A stretch of DNA of 64,000 nucleotides from Acidobacteriota bacterium (lineage in GTDB: Bacteria > Acidobacteriota > Blastocatellia > Pyrinomonadales > Pyrinomonadaceae): positions 186,001 to 250,000 of the forward strand of contig JAHBSG010000001.1 in assembly GCA_019639235.1 (NCBI GenBank). Reading direction: 5' to 3'. The notes below the pieces were generated by a model. That model did not search any database. It saw only the letters and a list, made by a program, of their open reading frames with translations, and was not told the DNA's origin. A program made the translations under genes and the position numbers. Of the stretch, positions 8,673 to 16,361 are shown one piece after another. Each line of letters starts with the position of its first letter. Within the stretch, counting starts at the first letter, position 1.

Positions 8673-8702
8673 GGCCCGGCAGGTTTAGCGACTTGTCGGG
8701 CC
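8673..8702. terminator. Hairpin terminator between convergent genes
   Basis: GGCCCGGCAGG (8673-8683) pairs with CTTGTCGGGCC (8692-8702), with two G-U pairs on the plus-strand RNA and an 8-nt loop. The following sequence (ATTGTTATTG) is T-rich but not a clean T-run. It lies 21 nt after the stop of the exported-protein gene and just before the end of the convergent gene at 8707. Confidence 0.55.
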
Positions 8703-8706
8703 ATTG

Positions 8707-9093
8707 TTATTGAGGTTCGCTCCGCGAGAGCCACGCGGCGACCTCATCGTCTGTTCGCAAAAGGTCAAAACCGGGGGCTTGTTCACCGAGAAAACCCTGA
8801 AGTTGGCGTCCGAGTCCAAAATGGACGCTAGACGCGATCCAAAAAGCTATTCGCGCTCGAGCGAAGCTTGCGGCATGACGTGTAAACGACCTGGCAATTG
8901 CGTCGATATCATCGGTGCTAATGCTTGGCGTAACAAGCTTTCTGCAGTCCATCAAGATGGGACTGCCAGCGAGAACGTGCTCATCGGCAGCGAGCTGACC
9001 ATGGACCTTGAGGGTTTCTGCTAGGTCGAACTCTCCCTCAAATTCGACCAGAACGTGAGGGGGCGATGGGATGTAATTCACCTTCCATTTCAT
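8707..9093 (-). CDS. SpoIIAA-like/STAS-fold small protein
   Basis: The protein has 128 aa and no signal peptide or membrane segment. The pattern of an N-terminal beta strand pair (VNYIPSPPHVLVEFEGEFDL), a PILMDCRKL strand and amphipathic helices resembles the SpoIIAA-like group that binds lipids or regulates partners. The assignment rests on overall pattern, not on a catalytic motif. It is a single-gene unit with its own predicted promoter at 9133-9161. Confidence 0.6.
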   Translation of the reverse strand: MKWKVNYIPSPPHVLVEFEGEFDLAETLKVHGQLAADEHVLAGSPILMDCRKLVTPSISTDDIDAIARSFTRHAASFARARIAFWIASSVHFGLGRQLQGFLGEQAPGFDLLRTDDEVAAWLSRSEPQ

Positions 9094-9132
9094 AGCGGGT
9101 TTTGAAATGTACCGGAACCAAATTGTCGGCTA

Positions 9133-9161
9133 AGTATAGATGGATTCCCGCCCGCAGGCAA
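9133..9161 (-). promoter_or_regulatory. Predicted promoter of the SpoIIAA-like gene
   Basis: On the minus strand, TTGCCT (9156-9161) and TATACT (9133-9138) are separated by 17 bp. The predicted start near 9126 leaves a leader of about 33 nt to the ATG at 9093. Confidence 0.5.
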
Positions 9162-9173
9162 GGAAAATCTACA

Positions 9174-9863
9174 CTATTTTAGGTATCCCATGCCGCCATC
9201 CACGTGAAGCACTTGCCCGGTCGTCCACGACGAGCGATCAGATAGTAAAAACTCTGCCGCCGCAGCTATGTCCGATGGCCGGCCATGCCGTTTAAGCGGA
9301 TGGCGTTCGCCCGCTGCATCGCGCTTTTGTTCAGTGTTAAGCAGCTTTTCGGCGAGCGGTGTATCGGTCAGCGAAGGTGCGATACAGTTCACGCGGATCT
9401 TTGGGGCGAGTTCGGCGGCGAGTGCGCGGGTCAACCCTTCAACGGCGCCCTTTGCTCCGGCAATCGAAGCGTGGAACGGCATTCCGGTCTGGACCGCGAC
9501 CGTGCTGAAAAGGACGATCGATGCAGAACCGGCTTCATTTAGATTGGGAAGAACGCTGCGAACGGCCCTTGCCGCCCCTATGTAATTCACCTCGAGGTCC
9601 CGCAAGAGGTCAGCATCCGTGAATCGATGAAAGGGCTTGAGGCCAATGGTGCCGGGCAAGTACGCGAGCCCGTCGATCGGTCCTTCAACGGCTAGTTCAT
9701 CGCTTAGGGCGTCAAACTGTGTATGTGTCACTCCGGCAAGGCCCGCGACTTCTCCCGGCGTTCGCGAAAAGACGTTAACCGCGTTGCCGGCTTCCGAAAG
9801 CGTCTTGGCGAGTTCATATCCGATACCGTAGCTTCCGCCGATGAGCAAATAGGTCTTGTTCAT
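9174..9863 (-). CDS. Short-chain dehydrogenase/reductase family protein without the catalytic Tyr
   Basis: The protein has 229 aa. The Rossmann cofactor motif (GGSYGIGYELA), the NYIG segment and the C-terminal DGG are clear, and the usual catalytic Ser is present (S120). The YxxxK pair is not intact: the Lys is present (K138) but the Tyr position is Ile (I134, in HASIAGAKGA). Oxidoreductase chemistry by the classical mechanism is therefore doubtful. The gene starts 4 nt after the photolyase stop, so the two are probably co-transcribed. The cofactor fold is certain, the reaction is not. Confidence 0.85.
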   Translation of the reverse strand: MNKTYLLIGGSYGIGYELAKTLSEAGNAVNVFSRTPGEVAGLAGVTHTQFDALSDELAVEGPIDGLAYLPGTIGLKPFHRFTDADLLRDLEVNYIGAARAVRSVLPNLNEAGSASIVLFSTVAVQTGMPFHASIAGAKGAVEGLTRALAAELAPKIRVNCIAPSLTDTPLAEKLLNTEQKRDAAGERHPLKRHGRPSDIAAAAEFLLSDRSSWTTGQVLHVDGGMGYLK

Positions 9864-9867
9864 AATA

Positions 9868-11361
9868 TTATTTTAGCGACGCCAGAAAGCGTTCCGCCCG
9901 TTCGTGGTATCCTGCCCGCTTTTCCGGCGGCATCTTGTCGAATGAGCGCACAAGCATTCCTAAACGCGGGTTGCGAGCCAACACGTCGCGGTGAACGTCC
10001 ATGAACCGCCAAAATAGTGCGTCCCACGTTTCGCACCACTCGCCCTTCCGGTAGTCGCTCATCTTCAAAATATAGTTGCTCCCGCTTAAGTACGGCTTGG
10101 TCGTCATCAAGCCGCCGTCAGCAAATTGGCTCATGCCATAGATATTCGGCACCATCACCCAATCGTATGCATCAATGAAAAGTTCCATGAACCAGCGATA
10201 GACCTCGTCGGGGTCGAGCTCGCAGAGCATCATGAAACTACCGAGGATCATCAGCCGTTCGATGTGATGACAGTAGCCTGTTTCGAGTACCTTGCGGATT
10301 GTGTGGTCGAAGGGTTCGATTCCCGTAGTGCCTTCGTAAAATGAGCGAGGCATCTTACGATCGAAGTTCCAGAAGTTCGTCGTCCTTTGCCGCCTGCCCT
10401 CGATCAAATACACGCCGCGGATGAATTCACGCCAGCCGACGATTTGGCGAATGAATCCCTCAAGCGAGTTCATTGGTGTGCCGTGTCTTTCTGCGTGTTC
10501 GAGAGCGGCTTCAATAACCTCGGCCGGAGTGAGCAGGCCGGCGTTGATGTAGGGCGACAGCACACTGTGAAATAGGTAATGCTCATCGCGAACGATCGCA
10601 TCCTCGTAATCGCCGAAAAGCACAAAGCGGTCGTCCAAGAAGGACTTCAGCAGATTCTTCGCGTCTTTACGTGTGACCGCCCAATTGAACGAAGCGAGTG
10701 AGCCGGGATTGCCGGGAAAGCCGCTTTCGATCGACGCGATCGCTTCCGAAGCAAATTTGTTTTGCAGAGGCGGCTTCGTTGCCGGAATCTGAAGGCCCTT
10801 TGGAACACGTTTCCGGTTTTCGGCGTCAAAGCTCCATTTGCCGTCTTTCGGTCCGCCATCCGGGGCTAAAAGGATGCTGCGGAATTTTCGCTCGGAAATG
10901 TAAAAATCGGTCTGAAAGTAGCGTTTCCTGCAGCCAAGTTTCTCGAGTATCTCTTCGGATTTATTGAGAAAACCCGGCGAATCGTAGATCTCGACGGATA
11001 GGCCGTATGACTCGGCCGTGCTTTTGATCCTTCGGAGAAGCCAGTCGTCTGCAACGTCGCAGATGTGAATCGACTCGACACCTGCCTTTGCAAGTTCGGG
11101 CAATAGCTCGCGGATGTCCGATCGCGGATCGTTCGAATTAATGTATTCAACACGGCGGCCGCTTCGGCCAAGCTCTTCCTGATAAGCCCTCATCGTTGCT
11201 CGGTGGAAAGCCAGTTTTTGCTTGTGGAAACGGACTTCGCGGAAAAACAGATGTTCCTCGACCAAATAGACGATCTCCGCCGCCTCGACCGCCGGATTTG
11301 GCATAAAGAGCTGATGCGGGAAGACCAAAGCTGCTGATTTTACTTTCAAATTCCGGGTCAT
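9868..11361 (-). CDS. Cryptochrome/photolyase family protein (PhrB-like, iron-sulfur loop missing)
   Basis: The protein has 497 aa from the ATG at 11361. An in-frame ATG at 11415 would add 18 residues. The N-terminal alpha/beta antenna domain starts ALVFPHQLF, and the C-terminal FAD-binding helical region contains HHIERLM, MSQFADGG and TKPYLSGSNYI. This places it in the deoxyribodipyrimidine photolyase-related branch (bacterial 6-4 photolyase or cryptochrome). In that branch the segment after the MSDY motif normally carries a CxxC and a third Cys of a 4Fe-4S cluster. Here it is shortened (MSDYRKGEWCETWDALFWRF) with a single Cys (C443). Expected role: light-driven DNA repair or blue-light sensing in the cytoplasm. 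Confidence 0.9.
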   Translation of the reverse strand: MTRNLKVKSAALVFPHQLFMPNPAVEAAEIVYLVEEHLFFREVRFHKQKLAFHRATMRAYQEELGRSGRRVEYINSNDPRSDIRELLPELAKAGVESIHICDVADDWLLRRIKSTAESYGLSVEIYDSPGFLNKSEEILEKLGCRKRYFQTDFYISERKFRSILLAPDGGPKDGKWSFDAENRKRVPKGLQIPATKPPLQNKFASEAIASIESGFPGNPGSLASFNWAVTRKDAKNLLKSFLDDRFVLFGDYEDAIVRDEHYLFHSVLSPYINAGLLTPAEVIEAALEHAERHGTPMNSLEGFIRQIVGWREFIRGVYLIEGRRQRTTNFWNFDRKMPRSFYEGTTGIEPFDHTIRKVLETGYCHHIERLMILGSFMMLCELDPDEVYRWFMELFIDAYDWVMVPNIYGMSQFADGGLMTTKPYLSGSNYILKMSDYRKGEWCETWDALFWRFMDVHRDVLARNPRLGMLVRSFDKMPPEKRAGYHERAERFLASLK

Positions 11362-11491
11362 CTGTACGTCTTTGTCTTCGGATGGATTGCGGACATGGTT
11401 GCAGATGATCGGCATAGGTGATATGTTCCCGCCCGCGACTTCGCGTAAGAAGCTAGGAAAACCTTATACCTACAAACCTTACGGAGGAACT

Positions 11492-12544
11492 ATGAGCACA
11501 ACCCCAAAACCCGCGGCGAGCACCGAACAACCGGCGAACCTACCGCCACCCGTTCAGGTGATGAATATCGTAAGCGGGGCATTTCTTTCCCAGGCGGCTT
11601 ATGTTGCCGCGAAGATCGGAGTTGCCGATCTTCTGGCTGATGGCCCGCGGACCGCGGAGTATATTGCGGTCGCAACGCAAACGAACGAGGACGCGATCTA
11701 TCGGGTGCTTCGAGCGCTTTCAGCGAGCGGCGTTTTTACTGAGACCGCGCCGAGGACCTTCGCAAACACGCCCGCGAGCGAGACGCTGCGAACTGATCAT
11801 CCGGAAAGCACTCGTTATATGACGATTTGGATGGGCGAGCCAGAGCACTGGAAAGTTTACGGCGGGATGATCGAAAGCGTTAAAACAGGTCAGCCGGCGT
11901 GGGACTCGGTTCACGGCGAACCGGTATTCAAGACGCTTTTCGAGACCAATCAGCCGCTCGGCGACATCTTCAACAAGGCGATGACGTCGTTCTCTAACGT
12001 AACGATTCCGGCGATCATCGAAGCTTACGATTTTTCACAAGCCGGCACGGTCGCCGATATCGCGGGCGGCTATGGGCACCTTCTCGGTGCCGTGTTGAAG
12101 GCAAATCCCGGCGTGAAAGGCGTGTTGTTTGAGCTTCCGCACGTTCTAGAGGGAGCTCCGGAAATGATGGAAAGCTACGGCGTTGCCGATCGTGTGGAGT
12201 ATGTCGCCGGCAGCTTCACCGAATCGATCCCGGTCAAGGCCGACGTCTATTTCATGAAGCACATCATTCACGACTGGTACGACGACAAGAACGAGGTGAT
12301 CCTCCGCAATATCCGCGAAAATATGGCCGACGACGCAAAAGTGCTGATCCTCGACGCGATCCTTCCGGCCGGCAATGAGCCGCATTTCGGCAAGGTGCTC
12401 GACCTCGAAATGCTCGTCTCGCCCGGCGGAAAAGAACGAACGGCAGAAGAGTTCGCGACGCTGCTCGAACGCTCGGGACTGAAGATGACAAGAATCATTG
12501 AAACAAAGAGCCCCGTCGGTATCGTCGAGGCCGTCAAGGCTTAG
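11492..12544 (+). CDS. SAM-dependent O-methyltransferase (plant-type, acetylserotonin OMT-like)
   Basis: The protein has 350 aa. The start is the ATG at 11492, preceded by GGAGGA at good spacing. An N-terminal winged-helix dimerisation domain (about 15-110) is followed by a methyltransferase domain. That domain has the SAM-binding glycine motif (VADIAGGYG, about 188) and the catalytic-type HIIHDW motif (about 254-259). The family methylates hydroxyl groups of small aromatic or polyketide molecules. The substrate cannot be read from the sequence and no biosynthetic cluster surrounds it. It is transcribed away from the photolyase gene and followed by a strong terminator. Confidence 0.88.
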   Translation: MSTTPKPAASTEQPANLPPPVQVMNIVSGAFLSQAAYVAAKIGVADLLADGPRTAEYIAVATQTNEDAIYRVLRALSASGVFTETAPRTFANTPASETLRTDHPESTRYMTIWMGEPEHWKVYGGMIESVKTGQPAWDSVHGEPVFKTLFETNQPLGDIFNKAMTSFSNVTIPAIIEAYDFSQAGTVADIAGGYGHLLGAVLKANPGVKGVLFELPHVLEGAPEMMESYGVADRVEYVAGSFTESIPVKADVYFMKHIIHDWYDDKNEVILRNIRENMADDAKVLILDAILPAGNEPHFGKVLDLEMLVSPGGKERTAEEFATLLERSGLKMTRIIETKSPVGIVEAVKA

Positions 12545-12564
12545 CGCGGGCAAAATAACCACGG

Positions 12565-12593
12565 AAAGGCTGCCGTAAATGGCGGCCTTTTTT
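12565..12593 (+). terminator. Rho-independent terminator of the O-methyltransferase gene
   Basis: AAAGGCTGCC (12565-12574) pairs with GGCGGCCTTT (12581-12590), with one G-U pair, a 6-nt loop and a T-run. It begins 21 nt after the stop codon. Confidence 0.85.
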
Positions 12594-12613
12594 CGTTTCC
12601 GGACGTCCCCAAG

Positions 12614-12946
12614 CGGTTTATTGAAGTCTCTGGGCGGTTCATTGACCTCACTGGCCGATTCATTGACGTCACTGAACGATTCATTGAGGTCCCCGAGCGA
12701 TTTATTGAGTCTCTGAACGGTTCATTGACGTCCCCGAACGATTCATTGACGTCGTAAAACCATTTTGTGACGTCCTAAAACGATTCTGAGAGTCTAGAAA
12801 CCATTCTGGGACGTCCTAAAACCATTCTGGGACGTCCAAAAACCATTCTGGGACGTCCAAAAACCATTCTGAGAGTCTCAAAATCATTCTGGGACGTCCT
12901 AAAACCATTTTGAGACGTCCTAAATCCATTCTGAGAAGTCCAAAAT
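12614..12946. repeat. 16-unit tandem array, 21-bp units with an 83-bp higher-order period
   Basis: Sixteen units of 20-21 bp run head to tail and start at 12614, 12635, 12656, 12677, 12698, 12718, 12739, 12760, 12781, 12801, 12822, 12843, 12864, 12884, 12905 and 12926. Units 1-7 resemble CGATTCATTGACGTCCCCGA and units 8-16 resemble CCATTCTGGGACGTCCTAAA. Most units centre on GACGTC, extended to the palindrome GGACGTCC in several of the second type. Every fourth unit (1, 5, 9, 13) has GTCT instead. Three of these four are 20 bp long, giving an 83-84 bp superrepeat. A degenerate further unit may precede at 12593-12613. The gene-free stretch 12545-13093 otherwise holds only the terminator and about 147 bp of unremarkable sequence before the gene at 13094. 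Confidence 0.92.
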
Positions 12947-13093
12947 TCGTGCCTATACACCATTGAACGGCGTAAAGCGGTCTTCTGGGCTTCGGTTTTG
13001 CCGCTCGGACGGCCGCTCATGATATTTGCCCTTAGCATTCTTCGCGTTATCTGGCGGAGTTTATATTCATTTCGGTTCAAGACGTAAGGCATC

Positions 13094-15388
13094 ATGAAAA
13101 ACAACCATCGGCTTACACGATCGTTTCTCGCAGCGGCGGCATTGCTTTCGCTCGCCGCTCCGTTCATCACCGTTGAGGCTCAGACGCGTCGCGGGGCGGC
13201 GACCGCATCTGCCGGTACAAAGCCGGCCGCCACGAAATGCAACGGAGCGTGGACGGGCTCGATAACCTATACACGAACGCAGTCGATGTCAGACACAAAG
13301 ACGACCGATCGCGTCTCGAATCGCGGAAAGGACACGACGACCTTCGAGATGAAGTATGATTACAAGGCTCAGGTCGCCGTCGTCGAATCACCCGAGCAGA
13401 ACGGGAGCAGCACGGGCAGGGCGACGATCAACCACAGTTTCACATCAAGCGAAACAACAAAGGCCGTTGAAAAGAACTCTTGCGACCGCGGCAAGACCTG
13501 GCGAGACATGAGCGGCACTTTCGTCTCACAGAGCCAAGTGACCGGTTCAGGAAAAGAAGAGGCCTCGGTCGGGATCGGCGTAAACGACGATGGTACTTAT
13601 AGCGTCAGCGTCGGCCTTCCGCCGATCAAAGGCCAGGGAACGGGCAAACAGACCGCGGCATATAGTGGGCAGTGCGTCCCGAAAGAGGGCAAGAACCTCA
13701 CGATGCCCGCGACAGAGACGACGATCGAGGGCAACTCGCTAACCTCTGACGGCAGCCACCGAATCGATCCAAATGATCCGAACCGTTTGAGCGGAAGCTT
13801 TTCGCAGTCATTTCAAAACGTAACGGAGACGATCACGTGGAATCTGCAAAAGTGCGGAGCCCCTTTGCGGCTGATCGACCTCAAGTTCGAGGAGATGAAG
13901 TACCCGAACTGGAACGACTGGGTCGAGGTCACCGAGCAAAAGGGAACGACCGACGGGAATCTCGTGCGGATCAAAGCGAAGGTGCTGAATGCCTCGGGCG
14001 AGACGAAATACGCCGACGTTAAGATCAAGGAAACCTACAAGGGCGATAAGTGGGACGGTGCACGGCCCGACGCTCCGCTCGAGGATCTTTCGGCATCGGT
14101 ACGGGTCGAGCCGGGCGAGGAACGCGAGGTCGAATTTGTCTGGGATTCTTCCGGCTATGCATGGTACGACGACGGTAGGCCGCGGCTCGTTCAGCGCATC
14201 AAGGCCGAGCTTGAGGAGAACGGTAAAAAGGCCGACGAGATGACGAAGAACCTTAAGGTCGCTCCGAAGCCGGTTGTCCTGGTCCATGGCCTTTGGAGCA
14301 ACTGGAAAGCGTGGGAAAGTTGGCAGAATATTCTGACGACCTCGCATAGCTACGACTGGAAGGCGTATCCGGTCGGCGAGAAGCCGGAGAAGGGAATAAT
14401 GAACACCGGCGGGTCGTTTCTCTCGACCAATGCGACGAACTCGATCTTTGAGAACTCGCAGGAGCTCGGAAAATACATTCGCTACGCACAAGAGGACCGA
14501 AATGCCTGGCATGTGGACATCGTTGCCCATTCAATGGGCGGGCTCATCTCGCGGCATTACATTCACCACTTTATGCCGCCGGTCGAGGATGGTCGGCCGC
14601 AAGTTGCACATCTCGTAATGTTGGGTACGCCGAATATGGGCTCGCCGTGTGCGGACGTGATGAACACGGCGTTCGAGACGCTTGGCAAGAATGTTGAGGC
14701 AGTCCGGCAGCTGCGGCAGGATGTCGCGGCCGAGTTCAACAGAACGGTGACGAACCGCAAGGGCGTGAAGTTCTCGGTTCTTGCCGGCGATCCTCTTCCG
14801 GTAATGTGCAAAACCTACGTTTGGAACGACGGGGTGGTGCCGGTGCCCTCGGCCATTTGGCAGATCAAGGACAACGCGAAGTCGAAGAACGTCCACACCG
14901 AACTTACCGGTACAGCAGATTTTTCAGCATTCGTGAAGCCGCGATTGGCCATCGGCCCGAAAGGAAACCACTTTCCCGAAGCACCGGAAGCCCCGACCTT
15001 GCCGAACTATCAGGGCGGCCTTAGCGATGGCGATGCCGGGCTTCTTTTGGGAAGGCATTATGGAGCGGCGGCGGGAGAGGACGTCTTCGCTCGTTGGCTA
15101 ACACTCGAGCCGGGAGCGCAAACTGAGATCGACATGCCGGTCGCGATAGGTACGGAGGATCTTGGCCTGACATTCATCGCGAACGCGTCTATTTCTGTGG
15201 TGCTGGTTGCTCCCGACGGAAGGATTGCGAGCAAAGATGAGGCCGGATCGAGGACCGCGGGAAGCCCGTTCCGCTCGCTCTATGTCGAGCAGGTCGTGAA
15301 ACCCGGAGTTTGGAAGGTCCGTATCGTTAACACCGGCAGGGAAGGTTCTGACATTGCACTCACCTCGTGGTCGGGAGCCCGGAAATAG
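13094..15388 (+). CDS. Secreted alpha/beta hydrolase (lipase/esterase-like)
   Basis: The protein has 764 aa. A signal peptide (about 1-29, ending VEA) precedes about 360 residues of Thr/Ser/Lys-rich beta-type sequence of unknown function. Residues about 390-640 form an alpha/beta hydrolase domain with an oxyanion HG motif (VVLVHGLWSNW) and the nucleophile elbow AHSMGG (Ser480). This resembles the PGAP1/lipase group acting on ester bonds of lipids. The last 120 residues look like a C-terminal beta domain (TEIDMPVAIGTEDLGLTF). TAAGG lies 6 nt before the ATG. The next gene starts 5 nt after its stop, so it is co-transcribed with the peptidase. The substrate is unknown. Confidence 0.82.
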   Translation: MKNNHRLTRSFLAAAALLSLAAPFITVEAQTRRGAATASAGTKPAATKCNGAWTGSITYTRTQSMSDTKTTDRVSNRGKDTTTFEMKYDYKAQVAVVESPEQNGSSTGRATINHSFTSSETTKAVEKNSCDRGKTWRDMSGTFVSQSQVTGSGKEEASVGIGVNDDGTYSVSVGLPPIKGQGTGKQTAAYSGQCVPKEGKNLTMPATETTIEGNSLTSDGSHRIDPNDPNRLSGSFSQSFQNVTETITWNLQKCGAPLRLIDLKFEEMKYPNWNDWVEVTEQKGTTDGNLVRIKAKVLNASGETKYADVKIKETYKGDKWDGARPDAPLEDLSASVRVEPGEEREVEFVWDSSGYAWYDDGRPRLVQRIKAELEENGKKADEMTKNLKVAPKPVVLVHGLWSNWKAWESWQNILTTSHSYDWKAYPVGEKPEKGIMNTGGSFLSTNATNSIFENSQELGKYIRYAQEDRNAWHVDIVAHSMGGLISRHYIHHFMPPVEDGRPQVAHLVMLGTPNMGSPCADVMNTAFETLGKNVEAVRQLRQDVAAEFNRTVTNRKGVKFSVLAGDPLPVMCKTYVWNDGVVPVPSAIWQIKDNAKSKNVHTELTGTADFSAFVKPRLAIGPKGNHFPEAPEAPTLPNYQGGLSDGDAGLLLGRHYGAAAGEDVFARWLTLEPGAQTEIDMPVAIGTEDLGLTFIANASISVVLVAPDGRIASKDEAGSRTAGSPFRSLYVEQVVKPGVWKVRIVNTGREGSDIALTSWSGARK

Positions 15389-15392
15389 CTCA

Positions 15393-16361
15393 ATGAGAAT
15401 AGTATTCAGGTTAAGTTTGATTTTTGCATTAGCGGCATCGGCTTCGTTCGCCCAGATGGCCACGAACGCTGATCCGGCGGCGGTGAAATTCGTGACATCG
15501 GACATCGAGAGCTTCTGGAAAGCCTTCGACAAAGCCACCGCCGAGAACGCTGAGGAGATCTACACTCAAGAGTATTTTGCTCCCGGCTCGGACGGGCTCC
15601 AACTTTTCCTGAAATATCGGATCGGGAACGCAAAGTCATTTGCCGAGCAGGTCACTTCGTCGCGGAAATATTATGAAGGCCTGCGTGCTTCGAGCAGGAA
15701 GATCGCTACCTTTGAGCCAAAGATGCGAGCTTCCTTTCGTAAGCTCAAAGAGCTTTATCCGGATGCGATATTTCCAAATGTATATTTTGTGATCGGGCGG
15801 ATGAACTCCGCCGGTACGCTCGCTCCGGGCGGGCTGCTTATAGGTGTCGATATGTTCGGTGGGAACGGCCAAGTGAATCTCGATGGGTTGTCGCAATGGC
15901 AGCGATCGGTGATTGCGCCGATAGAAAAGGTGCCGTTCGTCGTTGCTCACGAATCGATCCACTATCAGCAGAAGTATTCGATACCGGGCGAGCCGACCTT
16001 ACTACAGAAATCTATCAACGAAGGGGCTGCGGACTTTATCGCGGAGCTTATTTCCGGCGGTCACGTGAATCCGCACCTGCACGCTTACGGAAACCCGATC
16101 GAGGAAGAGCTCTGGAACGAGTTCAAGCAGGCAATGAGAGGGACAGACGCTACGAATTGGCTCTATCAGGGAAACCAGGCGAAGGACCGGCCTGCGGACC
16201 TTGGCTACTACATGGGCTACAAGATCACGGAGAGTTACTACAAGAACGCAGCAGATAAGCGAGCGGCGATCAAAGAGATCCTTGAGATAAAGGACTTCGA
16301 GGAGTTCCTGAAGGCGAGCCGCTACGAGGAGAAGTTCGCCCGTAAGGCTCAAGGAAGCTGA
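15393..16361 (+). CDS. Secreted zinc metallopeptidase-like protein (HExxH)
   Basis: The protein has 322 aa from the ATG at 15393. A signal peptide (about 1-21, ending SFA/QMA) is followed by a helical domain. The zinc signature is H186-E187-S-I-H190 with a downstream Glu in NEGAADF (E210), the gluzincin arrangement also seen in DUF2268-type predicted proteases. All ligands are present, so activity is plausible. It sits 4 nt after the hydrolase gene, and the two likely act together outside the cytoplasm. Its 3' end overlaps the convergent kinase gene by 13 nt. Confidence 0.78.
   Translation: MRIVFRLSLIFALAASASFAQMATNADPAAVKFVTSDIESFWKAFDKATAENAEEIYTQEYFAPGSDGLQLFLKYRIGNAKSFAEQVTSSRKYYEGLRASSRKIATFEPKMRASFRKLKELYPDAIFPNVYFVIGRMNSAGTLAPGGLLIGVDMFGGNGQVNLDGLSQWQRSVIAPIEKVPFVVAHESIHYQQKYSIPGEPTLLQKSINEGAADFIAELISGGHVNPHLHAYGNPIEEELWNEFKQAMRGTDATNWLYQGNQAKDRPADLGYYMGYKITESYYKNAADKRAAIKEILEIKDFEEFLKASRYEEKFARKAQGS

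Noticed and set aside
12614..12946. CRISPR array
   Set aside because: Units are contiguous with no unique spacers, no cas genes are nearby, and the unit sequences drift gradually.
12775..13170. A 131-aa minus-strand reading frame encoding 7-aa repeats across part of the 21-bp array
   Set aside because: Twenty-bp units break the frame twice in the array, the start region is antisense to the signal peptide of the hydrolase gene, and there is no ribosome binding site. The frame is a by-product of the 21-bp period.
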